From AC-32 sp963717725 (GTDB lineage: Bacteria; Actinomycetota; Thermoleophilia; Gaiellales; Gaiellaceae): 64,000 nucleotides of DNA. Every line of letters begins with the position of its first letter. Position 1 is the stretch's first letter. Of the stretch, positions 53,519 through 62,800 are shown in pieces. The notes below the pieces were generated by a model. The model saw only the letters and a list, made by a program, of their open reading frames with translations. It searched no databases and was not told where the DNA came from. Position numbers and translations under genes: made by a program. The DNA lies in assembly GCA_963717725.1 (NCBI GenBank), contig CAVQWS010000010.1, positions 186,001 to 250,000 of the forward strand, given 5' to 3'.

Positions 53519-54164
53519 GGAGGCCAGGAACGCGACGAGCCGGCCGGCGCGCTCGGCCTCGACCTCGCGGCCCGAACCCGCGCCGGGGACGAGCCCCGAC
53601 TCGCGCACGCGATCGGTCATCGCCGTGCGTACGAAGCCTGGGCTGATCGCGAAGACGACGACGCCCCTGCCCGCGGTCTCGGCTGCGAGCGTCCCGGTCA
53701 AGTTGAGCAGGGCCGCTTTCGCAGCCGCGTAGCCGCTCGTGTTCGGGCTCGGACGAATCGCGGCGTAGCTCGAAACGTTGACGATCGTTCCGCGCCCGCG
53801 TTCCAGCATCCGGGGAGAGCGGCGCGGGTGCAGTTGAACGCGCCGCGCACGCTCGTCTCGACGTCGAGCCACCAGTCGTCGGCATCGGCCTTGGCGAGCG
53901 GGGCGATCGCGGCCAGTATGCCTGCGTTGTTGACCAGTACATCGACGGGACCGAGCTCGGCCACCGCCCGCTCGACTTCCGCGGCGTTGCGGACGTCGCC
54001 CGGGAGCGCGGTCGCGCCCGTCTCGGCGGCGGCCTGCTCGAGCTGATCGGAAGAGCGTGCGAGGATCGCCACCTGCCCGAGGTGGCAAGCTCGCGGGCGA
54101 TCGCGAGGCCGACGCCCCGAGAGCCGCCCGTGACGAGCGCCGTTCGGCCGCCGAGATCAGGCAG
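53519..54164 (-). pseudogene. SDR-family oxidoreductase fragment, frameshifted and 3'-truncated
   Basis: N-terminus RTALVTGGSRGVGLAIARELA; a lost base near 54077 leads to VAILARSSDQLEQAAAETG, GPVDVLVNNAGILAAI, FNCTRAALP; another loss near 53812 leads to RGTIVNVSSYAAIRPS, SGYAAAKAALLNLTGTLA (YxxxK) and LVAFLASG, where it joins the rfbC fragment. The likely start is CTG 54164, just inside the flippase end (no ATG/GTG/TTG available). Function: NAD(P) oxidoreductase on a sugar or lipid, unknown. Confidence 0.72.
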
Positions 54165-55650
54165 CGGGAGCCACCTTTCGCCGCAGGAAGCGGACGACGG
54201 CGTCTACGTCCTGGGGGTAGAAAAAGTGCTCAAAGGCTCCGATGGTCACGAGGTAGCCCGCCGTGCCCACGACCACTGCGACGGGGAAGTGCTCGCGCAG
54301 TGCGAGCATCAGCGCGGCTGCCACTGCGCCCGCCAGCACCGGGCCGCCGAGCAGCCGCAGCCAGTCGAGCCCGTGGGTCACCCGCTGTACGAGGACCGCC
54401 AGCGAGAGGAAGAGCAGTATCTCCGTCACGGTCGTGTTGATGGCGGCGGCGATCATCCCGTACGACGGGATCGTCGCGAGGTTGGCGGCGATGTTCTCGA
54501 CCGCCATCGTCCCATAGACCACCGCCAGCCAACGCGTCTGGTTTCGCGCCAGCAGCAGCACGCCCGCGACATGGTTGAAGGAGTAGAGCACGATCGTGGG
54601 CGCGAGCCAGGCGAGCACGCGGGCCGAAGCGTGAAACTCCGGCCCGTAGAGCAGCTTCACTGCAGGGCCGGCGAGGATGGCCGCGCCGAGCGCGAAGAGG
54701 AGCGTCGCGCCGATCGCGAGCTTCAGCGCCCGCTCGGTGACCAAGCGCAGCTCGGCCGGCTCGCGGAGCCGCGAAAGCACGGGGTAGACGGCGGCCGCGA
54801 CCGCCCAGCCGATGAAGAGCGGCGCCTCGAACAGGCGGTATGCCGCTCCGTACAGGCCCACCTCACGGTCGGACCGAAAGAGCTGCAGGATCACGGCGTC
54901 GACCCGGAAGAGGGTCACCTGGAAGACGAGTGCGACGCCGACCGGGATCGCCACCCGCATCAGCGGCCACCAGCGCGAGGTGTCGATCTCGAGCCGCGGA
55001 CGGACGACCCGCCGGAAGAGTAGCGTCGTTGCCAGGATCAGCGCGAGCAGTGCCCCGACGAGGTAGATCGCGGCGACGGTCTCGACCCCTGCACCCGCGG
55101 CCATCGCGGCGATCCCGACGCCCGCGGTGAACAGGCGCTGCCCGATGATCACGACCGGGAAGTAGCCGAGCTGCTCGTAGGCCTGGAAGACCGCAAAGCA
55201 CGTGGTCGTGAGCAGCTCGACGAGCACCGCGACCGAGAGCAGGATCGCCACCGCTCGCGTGGTGGCGGACATGTCCGCGAGCTCGAGCGCGAGCAAGGCG
55301 AGCGCGATCACCGGGACTGAGAGCCCCAGCTTGAGCGCGACAGTGTTGGCGAAGTACCCGTCGACGCGCCGGCGGTCGCGCGCCACCTCCCGGGTGAGAA
55401 TCGCGTCCTGGCCGAAGCCGGCGAGCACGGTCACGAGCGAGCCGAAGGCGAGACCGAAGGTGAACGAGCCGAACGCCGACGCGCCGAGCTTCCGCGCGAT
55501 GACCACGTAGAAGCCGACCGAGATGAGCTTGGAGCCGACGTCCGCGGCCGCGCGGAAGACGGTGTTCGGCAGGATCCGCGAGGTGCCGGAGGCCACGGTG
55601 GCCCCGTCCGCTGCCGCTTCGCCAGGCTTAGGCTGCGGCGCCGTTCCCAT
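54157..55650 (-). CDS. Wzx-like polysaccharide flippase (MATE/MVF-type)
   Basis: 497 aa with about 12-14 transmembrane helices. VFRAAADVGSKLISVGFYVVIARKLGASAFGSFTFGLAF is the classic Wzx N-terminus and FRSDREVGLYGAAYRLFEAPLFIGWAVAAAVYPVLSRL the middle signature. It would flip undecaprenyl-linked repeat units to the outer leaflet. It is the one intact gene in the damaged 52.9-62.5 kb stretch. ATG 55650 lies inside the end of the upstream gene. Confidence 0.9.
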   Translation of the reverse strand: MGTAPQPKPGEAAADGATVASGTSRILPNTVFRAAADVGSKLISVGFYVVIARKLGASAFGSFTFGLAFGSLVTVLAGFGQDAILTREVARDRRRVDGYFANTVALKLGLSVPVIALALLALELADMSATTRAVAILLSVAVLVELLTTTCFAVFQAYEQLGYFPVVIIGQRLFTAGVGIAAMAAGAGVETVAAIYLVGALLALILATTLLFRRVVRPRLEIDTSRWWPLMRVAIPVGVALVFQVTLFRVDAVILQLFRSDREVGLYGAAYRLFEAPLFIGWAVAAAVYPVLSRLREPAELRLVTERALKLAIGATLLFALGAAILAGPAVKLLYGPEFHASARVLAWLAPTIVLYSFNHVAGVLLLARNQTRWLAVVYGTMAVENIAANLATIPSYGMIAAAINTTVTEILLFLSLAVLVQRVTHGLDWLRLLGGPVLAGAVAAALMLALREHFPVAVVVGTAGYLVTIGAFEHFFYPQDVDAVVRFLRRKVAPAA

Positions 55651-56952
55651 CGATCCCCGCTAGCAGCCCGGCTTCGACGAGCGCGTCGGCGGCGTCTGCG
55701 ACCTCGGCGAACGTCAGGCCGGAGCGTCCGGCGATCGCCAGCAGGTCGTGCTCGCCGTCGGAGAGGTTCAGCACCCAGAGCAGCGGGCCCTCGGCGAACG
55801 AGCCGCCGCCGACGGCCCGGTAGAGGCCGCGCTTGCCGAGCTGCGGCTCGCCCTTCGGGCTCAGGTTTCGGTAGGTCGCGGTTGCGCTCGAGCACGTCGA
55901 GCACGTCGAGGTAACGCTCGAACGACTCGCCGAGCGCCTGCGGCCGGACGAAGTCGAGATCGTCCGCGGAGGAGTGGTACTCCGGGAAACGGTCGGTCGG
56001 CGTGCGCGAGAGGACGCCCACCGGGAGGTCGAAGCCCGGCGAGCAGAACTGCCGCTCGTCGGTGCCGAGCGGGGTGAAGTCCTCGGATCCGCCCCTCGTC
56101 GCCCAGCACGACGTGCGCGGCGGCGCGGTCGATCTCGGCGTCGCCGCGGCGGCTGCGCTTGTAGGTGAACGGCCCGGGATCGCCGACGCACGCGACGACC
56201 AGACCGTGCCGCGATCCGCGGCAGCCGCTCCTCGTTGCGCGAGAGCCAGGTCAGCGGCCCGATCGTCGCCGGCGCTGAAGAGGAAGCGGTAGCGAGCGCC
56301 GCAGCTGCTGGCCGTCGAGATGCGCGCGCGAGCGTCGGCGGCCAGCACGACCCCGGAGAGGTTGTCGTTCGCGAGCGAGGGGTGGCAGACGTAGGTCGAG
56401 AGCAGCACCTCCTCGTCGCTCTCGCCCGGCAGGAAGCGCTCCGCGTAGACGAGCTCGCCGTCCTCGAGCGTCGAGTCGATCACGACCTGGTAGTCGCCCG
56501 TCCGGCAGCTGCTCGTAGACGGCGTGCGGGAGGCAGAAGCCCCAGTTCTCGGTGTGGTAGGAGGTGCGGTAGGGGATCACGTCGGGCCGCTCGGGGTCGG
56601 TGAAGAGATGCGGGCGCAGCTCGTCCAGCGAGAAGCGTGCCGCGAGACCGGGACGCTGTAGCCGAGGACGTGCAGGTTCGAGTCCGCGAAGTCGGCGACG
56701 ACCCGCCGTCGGGCCCCGTCGAGCCGCGCGCCGCGGATGTTCCACTCGCGCGGCAGCGTCCAGTCGTAGACCTGCGTGCCGCTCGGCACCTCGGTGCGCT
56801 CGAGCGGGACCGTGCGCTCGATCACGTCGAAGGTCTGGCGCACGCCGTCGCCGGTGAGGCTGCGGCAGAACGGGAAGAGCTCGGTCATCGAGCGCGTGCA
56901 TCTCCTCGCCGGCCTCGGCGGCCGAGGGCAGCGAGCTGCGGTCGAGGCTCAC
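55628..56952 (-). pseudogene. DUF4910 peptidase-like protein, several frameshifts
   Basis: Reassembled across frames: MTELFPFCRSLTGDGVRQTF, GTQVYDWTLPREWNIRGA, DELRPHLFTDPERPDVIPYRTSYHTENWGF, EEVLLSTYVCHPSLANDNLSGVVLA, DERQFCSPGFDLPVGVLSRT, EYHSSADDLDFVRPQAL, LSPKGEPQLGKRGLYRAVGGG. These belong to the DUF4910 aminopeptidase-like zinc-fold family common in glycan gene clusters. At least five one-base shifts occur (for example near 56905, 56640 and 56508). GTG 56952 overlaps the methyltransferase stop (GTGA). Function in glycan synthesis unknown. Confidence 0.8.
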
Positions 56953-58189
56953 TCGAGGACCGTCGCCCTGGGCACCGGGACGACGAAGCGGCCGCCCCAG
57001 TCGCGCACGTGCGCCATCTGCTCGACGATCTCGTCGCGCAGGTTCCAGGGCAGGATCAGGACGTAGTCGGGCTTCGTCTCGGCGATCCGCTCCGGCGCGT
57101 GGATCGGGAGCCGCGTGCCCGGCAGGTAGAGGCCCTGCTTGTGCGGGCTGCGGTCGACGACGTAGTCGAGGAGGTCGGCCCTGATCCCGCAGTAGTTGAG
57201 GAGCGTGTTGCCCTTGGCGGCCGCGCCGTAGCCCACGATCTGCGCGCCGTCGCGGCGGAAGCCGATCAGGAACTCGAGCAGGTCGCGCTTCGCCGCGCGC
57301 ACCTGCTGCTCGAAGGCGCGCGTAGCGCTCGAGCCGGTCGAGCCCGGCCGCGCGCTCCCGCGCGAGCAGCTCCTCGACCCGCTCGCCCGGCCGCCCGTGC
57401 GTGCTGCACGTAGATCCGCAGCGAGCCGCCGTGGGTCGGCAGCTCCTCGACGTCGAAGAGCCGAGGCCGTGCCGCGCGAAGACCCGCGCGACGGCGAGCA
57501 GCGAGAAGTACGAGAAGTGCTCGTGGTAGATCGTGTCGAACTCGGTGTGCTCGATCAGCCGCAGCAGGTGCGGGAACTCGAAGGTCGCGACGCCCGTCCG
57601 GCTTGAGCAGGATCGCCACGCCCGCGACGAAGTCGTTCAGGTCCGGGCACGTGGGCGAGGACGTTGTTGCCGAGCACGAGGTCGGCGGCGAACGCCTTCG
57701 TCCGAGGAGGTCGCGCGCCGTCTCGCTGCCGAAGAAGGCGACGTGCGTCGGGATCCCGCGCTCGACCGCGGCGGCGGCGACGTTCGCGGCCGGCTCGACC
57801 CCGAGCACCGGCACGCCGCGCTCGACGAACCACTGCAGCAGGTAGCCGTCGTTGCTGGCGAGCTCGACGACTGGCTCTCGGCGCCCGAGGCCGAGCCGCT
57901 CGACGATCGCTCGACGTAGGCCGGCGGCGTGCTCGACCCAGCTGTCGGAGAACGACGAGAAGTAGACGTAGTCGCTGAAGATCTCCTCGGGGCGACGCGG
58001 ACTCCGGGAGCTGGACGAGCAGGCACTCGCCGCAGACGTAGACGGGCAGCGGGTAGAACGGCTCGGCCTCGCGAGGTCCTCGGCGCGCAGGAACGAGTTC
58101 GCGAGCGGCGAGCTGCCGAGGTCGGCGAACACGTGCTCGAGCGGCGCGCCGCAGAAGCGGCAGGCGGGGCCGGCTACCAGGTCTTCCAC
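56949..58189 (-). pseudogene. sugar C-methyltransferase (SAM-dependent, zinc-finger N-terminus), frameshifted
   Basis: The zinc-binding start CRFCGAPLEHVFADLGSSPLANSFL is followed in other frames by FYPLPVYVCGECLLVQLPE, EIFSDYVYFSSFSDSWVEHA, VVELASNDGYLLQWFVERGVPVLGVEPA (SAM site) and the C-terminal VGYGAAAKGNTLLNYCGI with NLRDEIVEQMAHVRDWGGRFVVPVP. This is the TylC3/NovU-type family that adds a methyl group to C3 of NDP-4-keto sugars. Several one-base shifts (for example near 58066 and 58010). GTG 58189 lies within the end of the cytidylyltransferase. Confidence 0.82.
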
Positions 58190-58951
58190 GGCGGGCTGCC
58201 GCTCGCCCACTGCTCCTCGAGCACCATCTTGTCGCGCAGGCTGTCCATGTTCTGCCAGTAGCCGTCGTGCCGGTACGCGGCCAGCTGGCCCTCGTCGGCG
58301 AGGCGCTCGAGCGGCTCGCGCTCCCAGACCGTGTCGTCGCCGTCGATGTAGTCGAGCACGTCGGGCTCGAGCACGAAGAAGCCGCCGTTGACCCAGCCGC
58401 CGTCACCCTCGGGCTTCTCGCGGAAGCGCTCGATCCTGGTCGTCTCGTGGCCGAGCGTGAGCGCGCCGAAGCGGCCCGGCGGCCGGATCGCCGTCAGGTC
58501 GCGAGTGCGTCCTCGGCCCGGTGGAACTCGAGCAGCTTCGTCATGTCGAGGTCGGTCACGCAGTCGCCGTAGGTGAAGAAGAACGTCTCGTCGGAGACGA
58601 GCTCCGCGACGCGCTTCAGCCGTCCGCCGGTCATCGTCGCGTCGCCGGTCTCGACGAGGTGCACGCGCCAGGGCTCGACCCCGCGCGCCTCGAGCTGGAG
58701 CTCGTTCGCGGCGAGGTCGACCGTCACGTCCGCGTGCCGCAGCGCGTAGTCGCGAAGTAGTCCTTGATCACGTGCGACTTGTAGCCCAGGCAGATCACGA
58801 ACTCGCGCACGCCGTGGGCCGCGTAGCCCTTCATGATGTGCCAGAGGATCGGGCGCTCGCCGATCTCGACCATCGGCTTCGGCCGCACCGTCGTCTCCTC
58901 GGAGAGGCGCGTGCCGTAGCCGCCGGCGAGGATGACCGTCTTAAGAGGCAC
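58174..58951 (-). pseudogene. rfbF: glucose-1-phosphate cytidylyltransferase with two one-base losses
   Basis: KTVILAGGYGTRLSEETTVRPKPMVEIGERPILWHIM, then after a lost A near 58749 VTVDLAANELQLE, ETFFFTYGDCVTDLDMTKLLEFHRAEDALAT, and after a lost C near 58498 FGALTLGHETT, GGFFVLEPDVLDYI, ERLADEGQLAAYRHDGYWQNMDSLRDK. All hallmarks of RfbF, which makes CDP-glucose for 3,6-dideoxy or branched sugars. Repaired length ~259 aa is normal. GTG 58951. The next pathway gene (CDP-glucose dehydratase, rfbG) is not in the window. Confidence 0.88.
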
Positions 58952-59796
58952 GCGCCGGCTCCTCGTCGAGCAAGTCGAGGATCTCGGAGTCGACGTCGGC
59001 GTCGAACTTGCGCGCGAAGAGCATGCCGGAGGCCCGCAGCTGCGGCAGGTCGGCCGTGGTCAGCGTCCCCGGGTGCGCGCTGCCTGCGCTCCAGTCCAGG
59101 TAGTGGAGCTGCTCGTTGTCGACCGTCCCCGCGAGCGGCGAGCTCAGCAGCACGGTCTGGAAGAAGGTCTCGTCCGGCATCTTGGTGTGGCGGAAGAAGT
59201 TCAGCACGTCGGGCCGCTCGGCCACGAAGCGCATCAGCCACTCGAGCGTCTCGCCGGTCAGCGCCCAGAGCGCCATCCCGCCGTACGGCTCGAGGCCGGC
59301 CGGGAGGCGGCGGGGGAGCGGGAGCCGCAGCAGCCGCGTCTTGTAGCGGACCCGCTCGAAGTACGGGTAGCGAAGGCGGTTGAGCCCGCCGCCCTCGCCC
59401 GCCCACTCGGGGGCGGGGAGGTGGAAGTGATGCAGCACGTTGCGTCCTTGGCGCTCCGCGAGGTACGCGCGGATCTCGGCCGGCCGCTTCAGCGGGTAGT
59501 CCTGGCCCGAGAGGAGCAGCGCATGGTCAGGCAGGTCGCCGCTCGCCAGGATCGCCTCGATCCCCACGAGCGTCGCCTCCAAGAGGCTGAAGCCGCCCCA
59601 GCGGCAGGCGACCCTGGGCAGCCAGGTGACGTGCTCGCGGCCGGCGAGCCGGGCGCGCATCGCCTCGAAGACGCTCGTCGTCGCTGAGGCGGTTGACGTG
59701 GACGTAGAAGCGGACGTCGCCGTCGTCCAGGCGCTCGACGAGCCGCGCCAGCTGCTCGGGCGCGGTGTGCGCGCGGATCAGGTAGTCGATCCTCAT
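58941..59796 (-). pseudogene. glycosyltransferase family 14 (core-2/I-branching type), one frameshift
   Basis: Starts MRIDYLIRAHTAPEQLARLVERL, VRFYVHVN; after a shift near 59680: MRARLAGREHVTWLPRVACRWGGFSLLEATL, ALLLSGQDYPLKRPAEI, ETLEWLMRFV and MPDETFFQTVLLSSPLAG. These are GT14 branching-enzyme motifs (SGQDYPL, PDETFF). ATG 59796 overlaps the upstream glycosyltransferase stop (ATGA). Transfers a GlcNAc- or xylose-like residue; acceptor unknown. Confidence 0.82.
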
Positions 59797-60942
59797 CGCG
59801 CGGCCGCGACCCGTGCGTCTTCGAGCCCGGCGAGCGGAAGGCCGAGCACCCGGCCGTAGAGCAGCGCGACGCCGTGTGTCGTGTCGCGGAGGTCGTGGTC
59901 GCGCTCGACGCGGGTGCGGGCGAGCGGCGCCCTCCTCGGCCGCGAGCGCCGGATCGAGCAGCCGCTCGACGATCGCGTCGGCAAGCGCCCGCTGGTCGCC
60001 GAGCGGGACGATGCCGGCGTGGTCGCCGAGCGCGTCCCGTGCGCCGGGCACGTCGGTGATCACGAGGCTGCGCGCGGAGGCCATCGTTTCCAGCATCGCA
60101 AACGACATCCCCTCCCAGCGCGAGGGCGCCGCGACCACGTCCGCCGCGGCCAGCCAGGCGGGCGCGTCGGTGCGCTCGCCGGCGAAGAGCACGCGCTCCG
60201 CGGGGCGGCTGCGCACCTCCTCGAGGTCAGGCCCGCCGCCGACGAGCGCGAGCGTCGCGTCCGGAACCCGCTCGAGCACGCGCGGCCAGGCCTCGACGAG
60301 CTGGTCCTGGCCCTTGGCCCGGCAGATCCGGCCGAGGCAGACGACGAGCGGGCCGTCGGGCAACTCGAGCTCCCGGCGCGCGGCGGCGCGGTCTCTCGTC
60401 GGACGCGGGAAGCGAGCGAGCGCACGTCGACGCCGTTCGGCACGACTTCCCAGCGCGCGCGGATTCCGACGGCCTCGCCGCGGCGCCGCTCGCTCTCGCT
60501 GACGCAAGCGACGGCGTGGGCCCAGCGTGCTCCGGAGCGCTCCCAGGCGATCGCCGCCCGCCGCATCAGGCCCGAGAGTGGGTAGAACGACCAGCCGTGC
60601 GGCTGGAAGACCGTCGGCACCCGGCCGCGCAGCGCGAGCCGCCCGGCGAGCCCGGACTTCGAGGAGTGCAGGTGTACGAGCGTCGGCACGCGCTCGTCCA
60701 GGATGCGCCGCAGGCGCAGGGTCTCGCTCACGGACGACGGCCCCGGCGAGCTGCCCGCCTGCCAGTCGAGGTGCTCGGCGCCGAGCGCGAGCACGGTCTC
60801 TCCGAGCTCGCCGCCCGGGCTGGCGACGGCGACCTCCCAGTCGCGCGCGAGCTGATCGGCCACGAGCTCGCGCACGCAGCGGCAGACCCCGCCTTCGGTG
60901 GGCTGCGAGACGTGCAGGATCGAGGGCCTGATCGATGTCCAA
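59793..60942 (-). pseudogene. glycosyltransferase family 4, frameshifted
   Basis: ILHVSQPTEGGVCRCVRELVADQLARDWEVAVASPGGE, VHLHSSKSGLAGRLALRGRVPTVFQPHGWSFYPLSG, VPNGVDVRSLAS; after a shift near 60405: LVVCLGRICRAKGQDQLVEAWPRVL, ADVVAAPSRWEGMSFAMLETMASARSLVITDVPGARD; another shift near 59930 leads to the end. TTG 60942 (MDI) requires removal of a GATC duplication to reach the conserved start, so the first codons are also disturbed. Directly behind a perfect inverted repeat. Confidence 0.8.
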
Positions 60943-60943
60943 C

Positions 60944-60968
60944 GGCGCGTGCTAACTATGCACGCGCC
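60944..60968. repeat. perfect 9-bp inverted repeat around an A/T-rich loop
   Basis: GGCGCGTGC, TAACTAT, GCACGCGCC. It ends one base before the TTG of the glycosyltransferase on the minus strand. The loop holds TAACTA/TAGTTA, which resembles a -10, so the arms may be an operator around a promoter or a terminator stem for the upstream gene. Confidence 0.55.
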
Positions 60969-60970
60969 GG

Positions 60971-60990
60971 CGGTTCCCGCCGGTTCCCGC
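60971..60990. repeat. two perfect tandem copies of a 10-bp unit
   Basis: CGGTTCCCGC repeated at 60971-60980 and 60981-60990, adjoining the inverted repeat and reaching the stop codon of the beta-helix gene. Short, but exact. Confidence 0.6.
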
Positions 60991-62701
60991 TAGGACGGGC
61001 AGCTGTAGAGGTGGTGCGTGTAGACCGCGACGGCGCCGGAAGCGATCGAGCCGTAGTCGTTGCCGCTCGTGTCCCAGAGATTGCCGACGCCGTCGTAGTT
61101 CCCGATCGCGCCGCAACGCTGGTGGACGAAGGTCGAGTTCCGGACCGTCGTGCGGATCGTGCCCTGGTCGAGGTAGACGCCGATCACGCTCGTGTCGAAG
61201 TACGAATCCTCGATCACGTCGTCGCTGCAGGCCGCCCGCGAGCCCCACGCGGGATCGGCCCATTCGCAGGTCAGCCCGCGGATCGACGTTCGGGCCGGCG
61301 TGGACCCGGCGGAAGGTGGTGTTGCGAGGCGAAGTGCTCGACGTAGACGCCGATGTCGATGTCGTTCAGGTCGAGGTCCTCGAAGACGCTGTCGCGCGTG
61401 CCGGTGCCGACCCAGAGCCCCTCCCAGGCGCAGTTGCGTGCCTTCAGGCGCCGGACGACGGCCTTCACGCCGACCCAGACGCAGGCCTCGGCGGTCCCGT
61501 TCGAGGCGCGGGCGTCGGGCCAGCTGACGTTCGCCGAGTCGACGTCCTCCAGCACGGGCGGCGTCGCGGGCGTGTAGCTCGCGGTGTTCGTGTCGACGAT
61601 CACCCCCCAGTCGCGGAAGTCGCGGGCGACGACCCGGCGGATGACCACGCCCTCGACCTCGCGGGCCAGGATTCCGGACGAGATCACGCTGTTGCCCTCG
61701 AACGTGGTGTCGAGCACCTGCGAGTTCGAGCCGGTGCCCCAGATGTGGACGATCGAGCCGTTCAGCACCTTGCTCGAGTTGCTCACGTCGAAGACGAGGC
61801 CTCGCAGCAGACCGTGTCCGGAGCCCCAGTTGCCGCCGAGCACGAAGCCCGCCTTGAAGATTGCGCCGCCGAGGTGCTGGGCGTAGACGCGGTCGCCATT
61901 CGCGTTCACGAAGGGGCCGGAGTTGTCGTAGACGCCGTCCGCCACGACGATGTCCTGGTTGGAGGCGTTCAGCGCCTGCGTTCAGCTGCGCCGAGGAGTA
62001 GACCGTCACCGCGGTCGCCGGGGTCGCGTACGGAGCGGGCGGAGCGACGGGCACGGTCGTCCGCGAGGCGGAGGACGGCGGGGGAGGCGGCGGCGGCGGC
62101 GCGAGCACCGTCCAGCCGGTCACCACGGTCGCGAACGCGGCCGAGTTGGAGGCGACTACGGTCAGGGCGTGCTTGCCGAGTGCGAGGGCGGTGAAGGTCA
62201 CGGGGCTGCGCGCACGATACGAAGGGCGCACCGTCGAAACTGCAGGTCGTGGCGGTCGCGTCCTTGGTCGTGAACGAGATCGTGGCGGTGGTGGCAGTGG
62301 TCGTCGCGGGCGACGTGCTGGTGAACGAGACGTGCGGGTTCGGCGTTCTGGAGGGCCTCACCGGCTTCCAGGTGCGCCGCAGCCGCGCGATGCCGAGCAC
62401 GCGCGCCGGTCCTCGCGTTGCGGGCGACTAGCCGGACGCGGCGCGCGGCCGACTCGCTGCGGGCCGGCGCGTAGCCGTAGAGGACGAAGTTGAACGGTGC
62501 CCGCCGCTGCCGCCCGATCGTGTGGTGGCCGAGCGTGTAGCGGATCGAGTGCGCTCTCGCACCGACGACGCGGACGATCACGCTGTCGCCGACGACGCGC
62601 ATGTGCAGCCGGGCCGCCTGGGCACGCCCGGGGAGCAGTGCTGCGGTAGCGCAGAGCGCGACGGCGAGGATGAGCAGCGAGCGAAGGCGGCGGCGCTCCA
62701 T
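60990..62701 (-). pseudogene. secreted right-handed beta-helix protein with Ig-like N-terminal region, frameshifted
   Basis: Signal peptide RSLLILAVALCATAALLPGRAQA after ATG 62701, an Ig-like domain (TISFTTKDATATTCSFDGAPF, VTFTALALGKHALTVVASNSAA), a proline linker, then beta-helix rungs: ADGVYDNSGPFVNANGDRVYAQ, SQVLDTTFEGNSVISSGILAREVEGVVIRRVVARDFRDWGVIVDTN, DSVFEDLDLNDIDIGVYVEHFAS, DDVIEDSYFDTSVIGVYLDQGTIRTTVRNSTFVHQRCGA. Shifts near 62400, 62213, 61975 and 61325. Probably a polysaccharide lyase or epimerase-like surface enzyme. GGGAGAG precedes the ATG. Confidence 0.75.
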
Positions 62702-62800
62702 GCTCTCCCGGATCGGCTCTGCCAGAGCCTGCGGCCTCACCCCCTTGAGGGATCATTGGGACGGCCTGATACGGCCGGGTATTCGGCTATCGTGCGGCGA

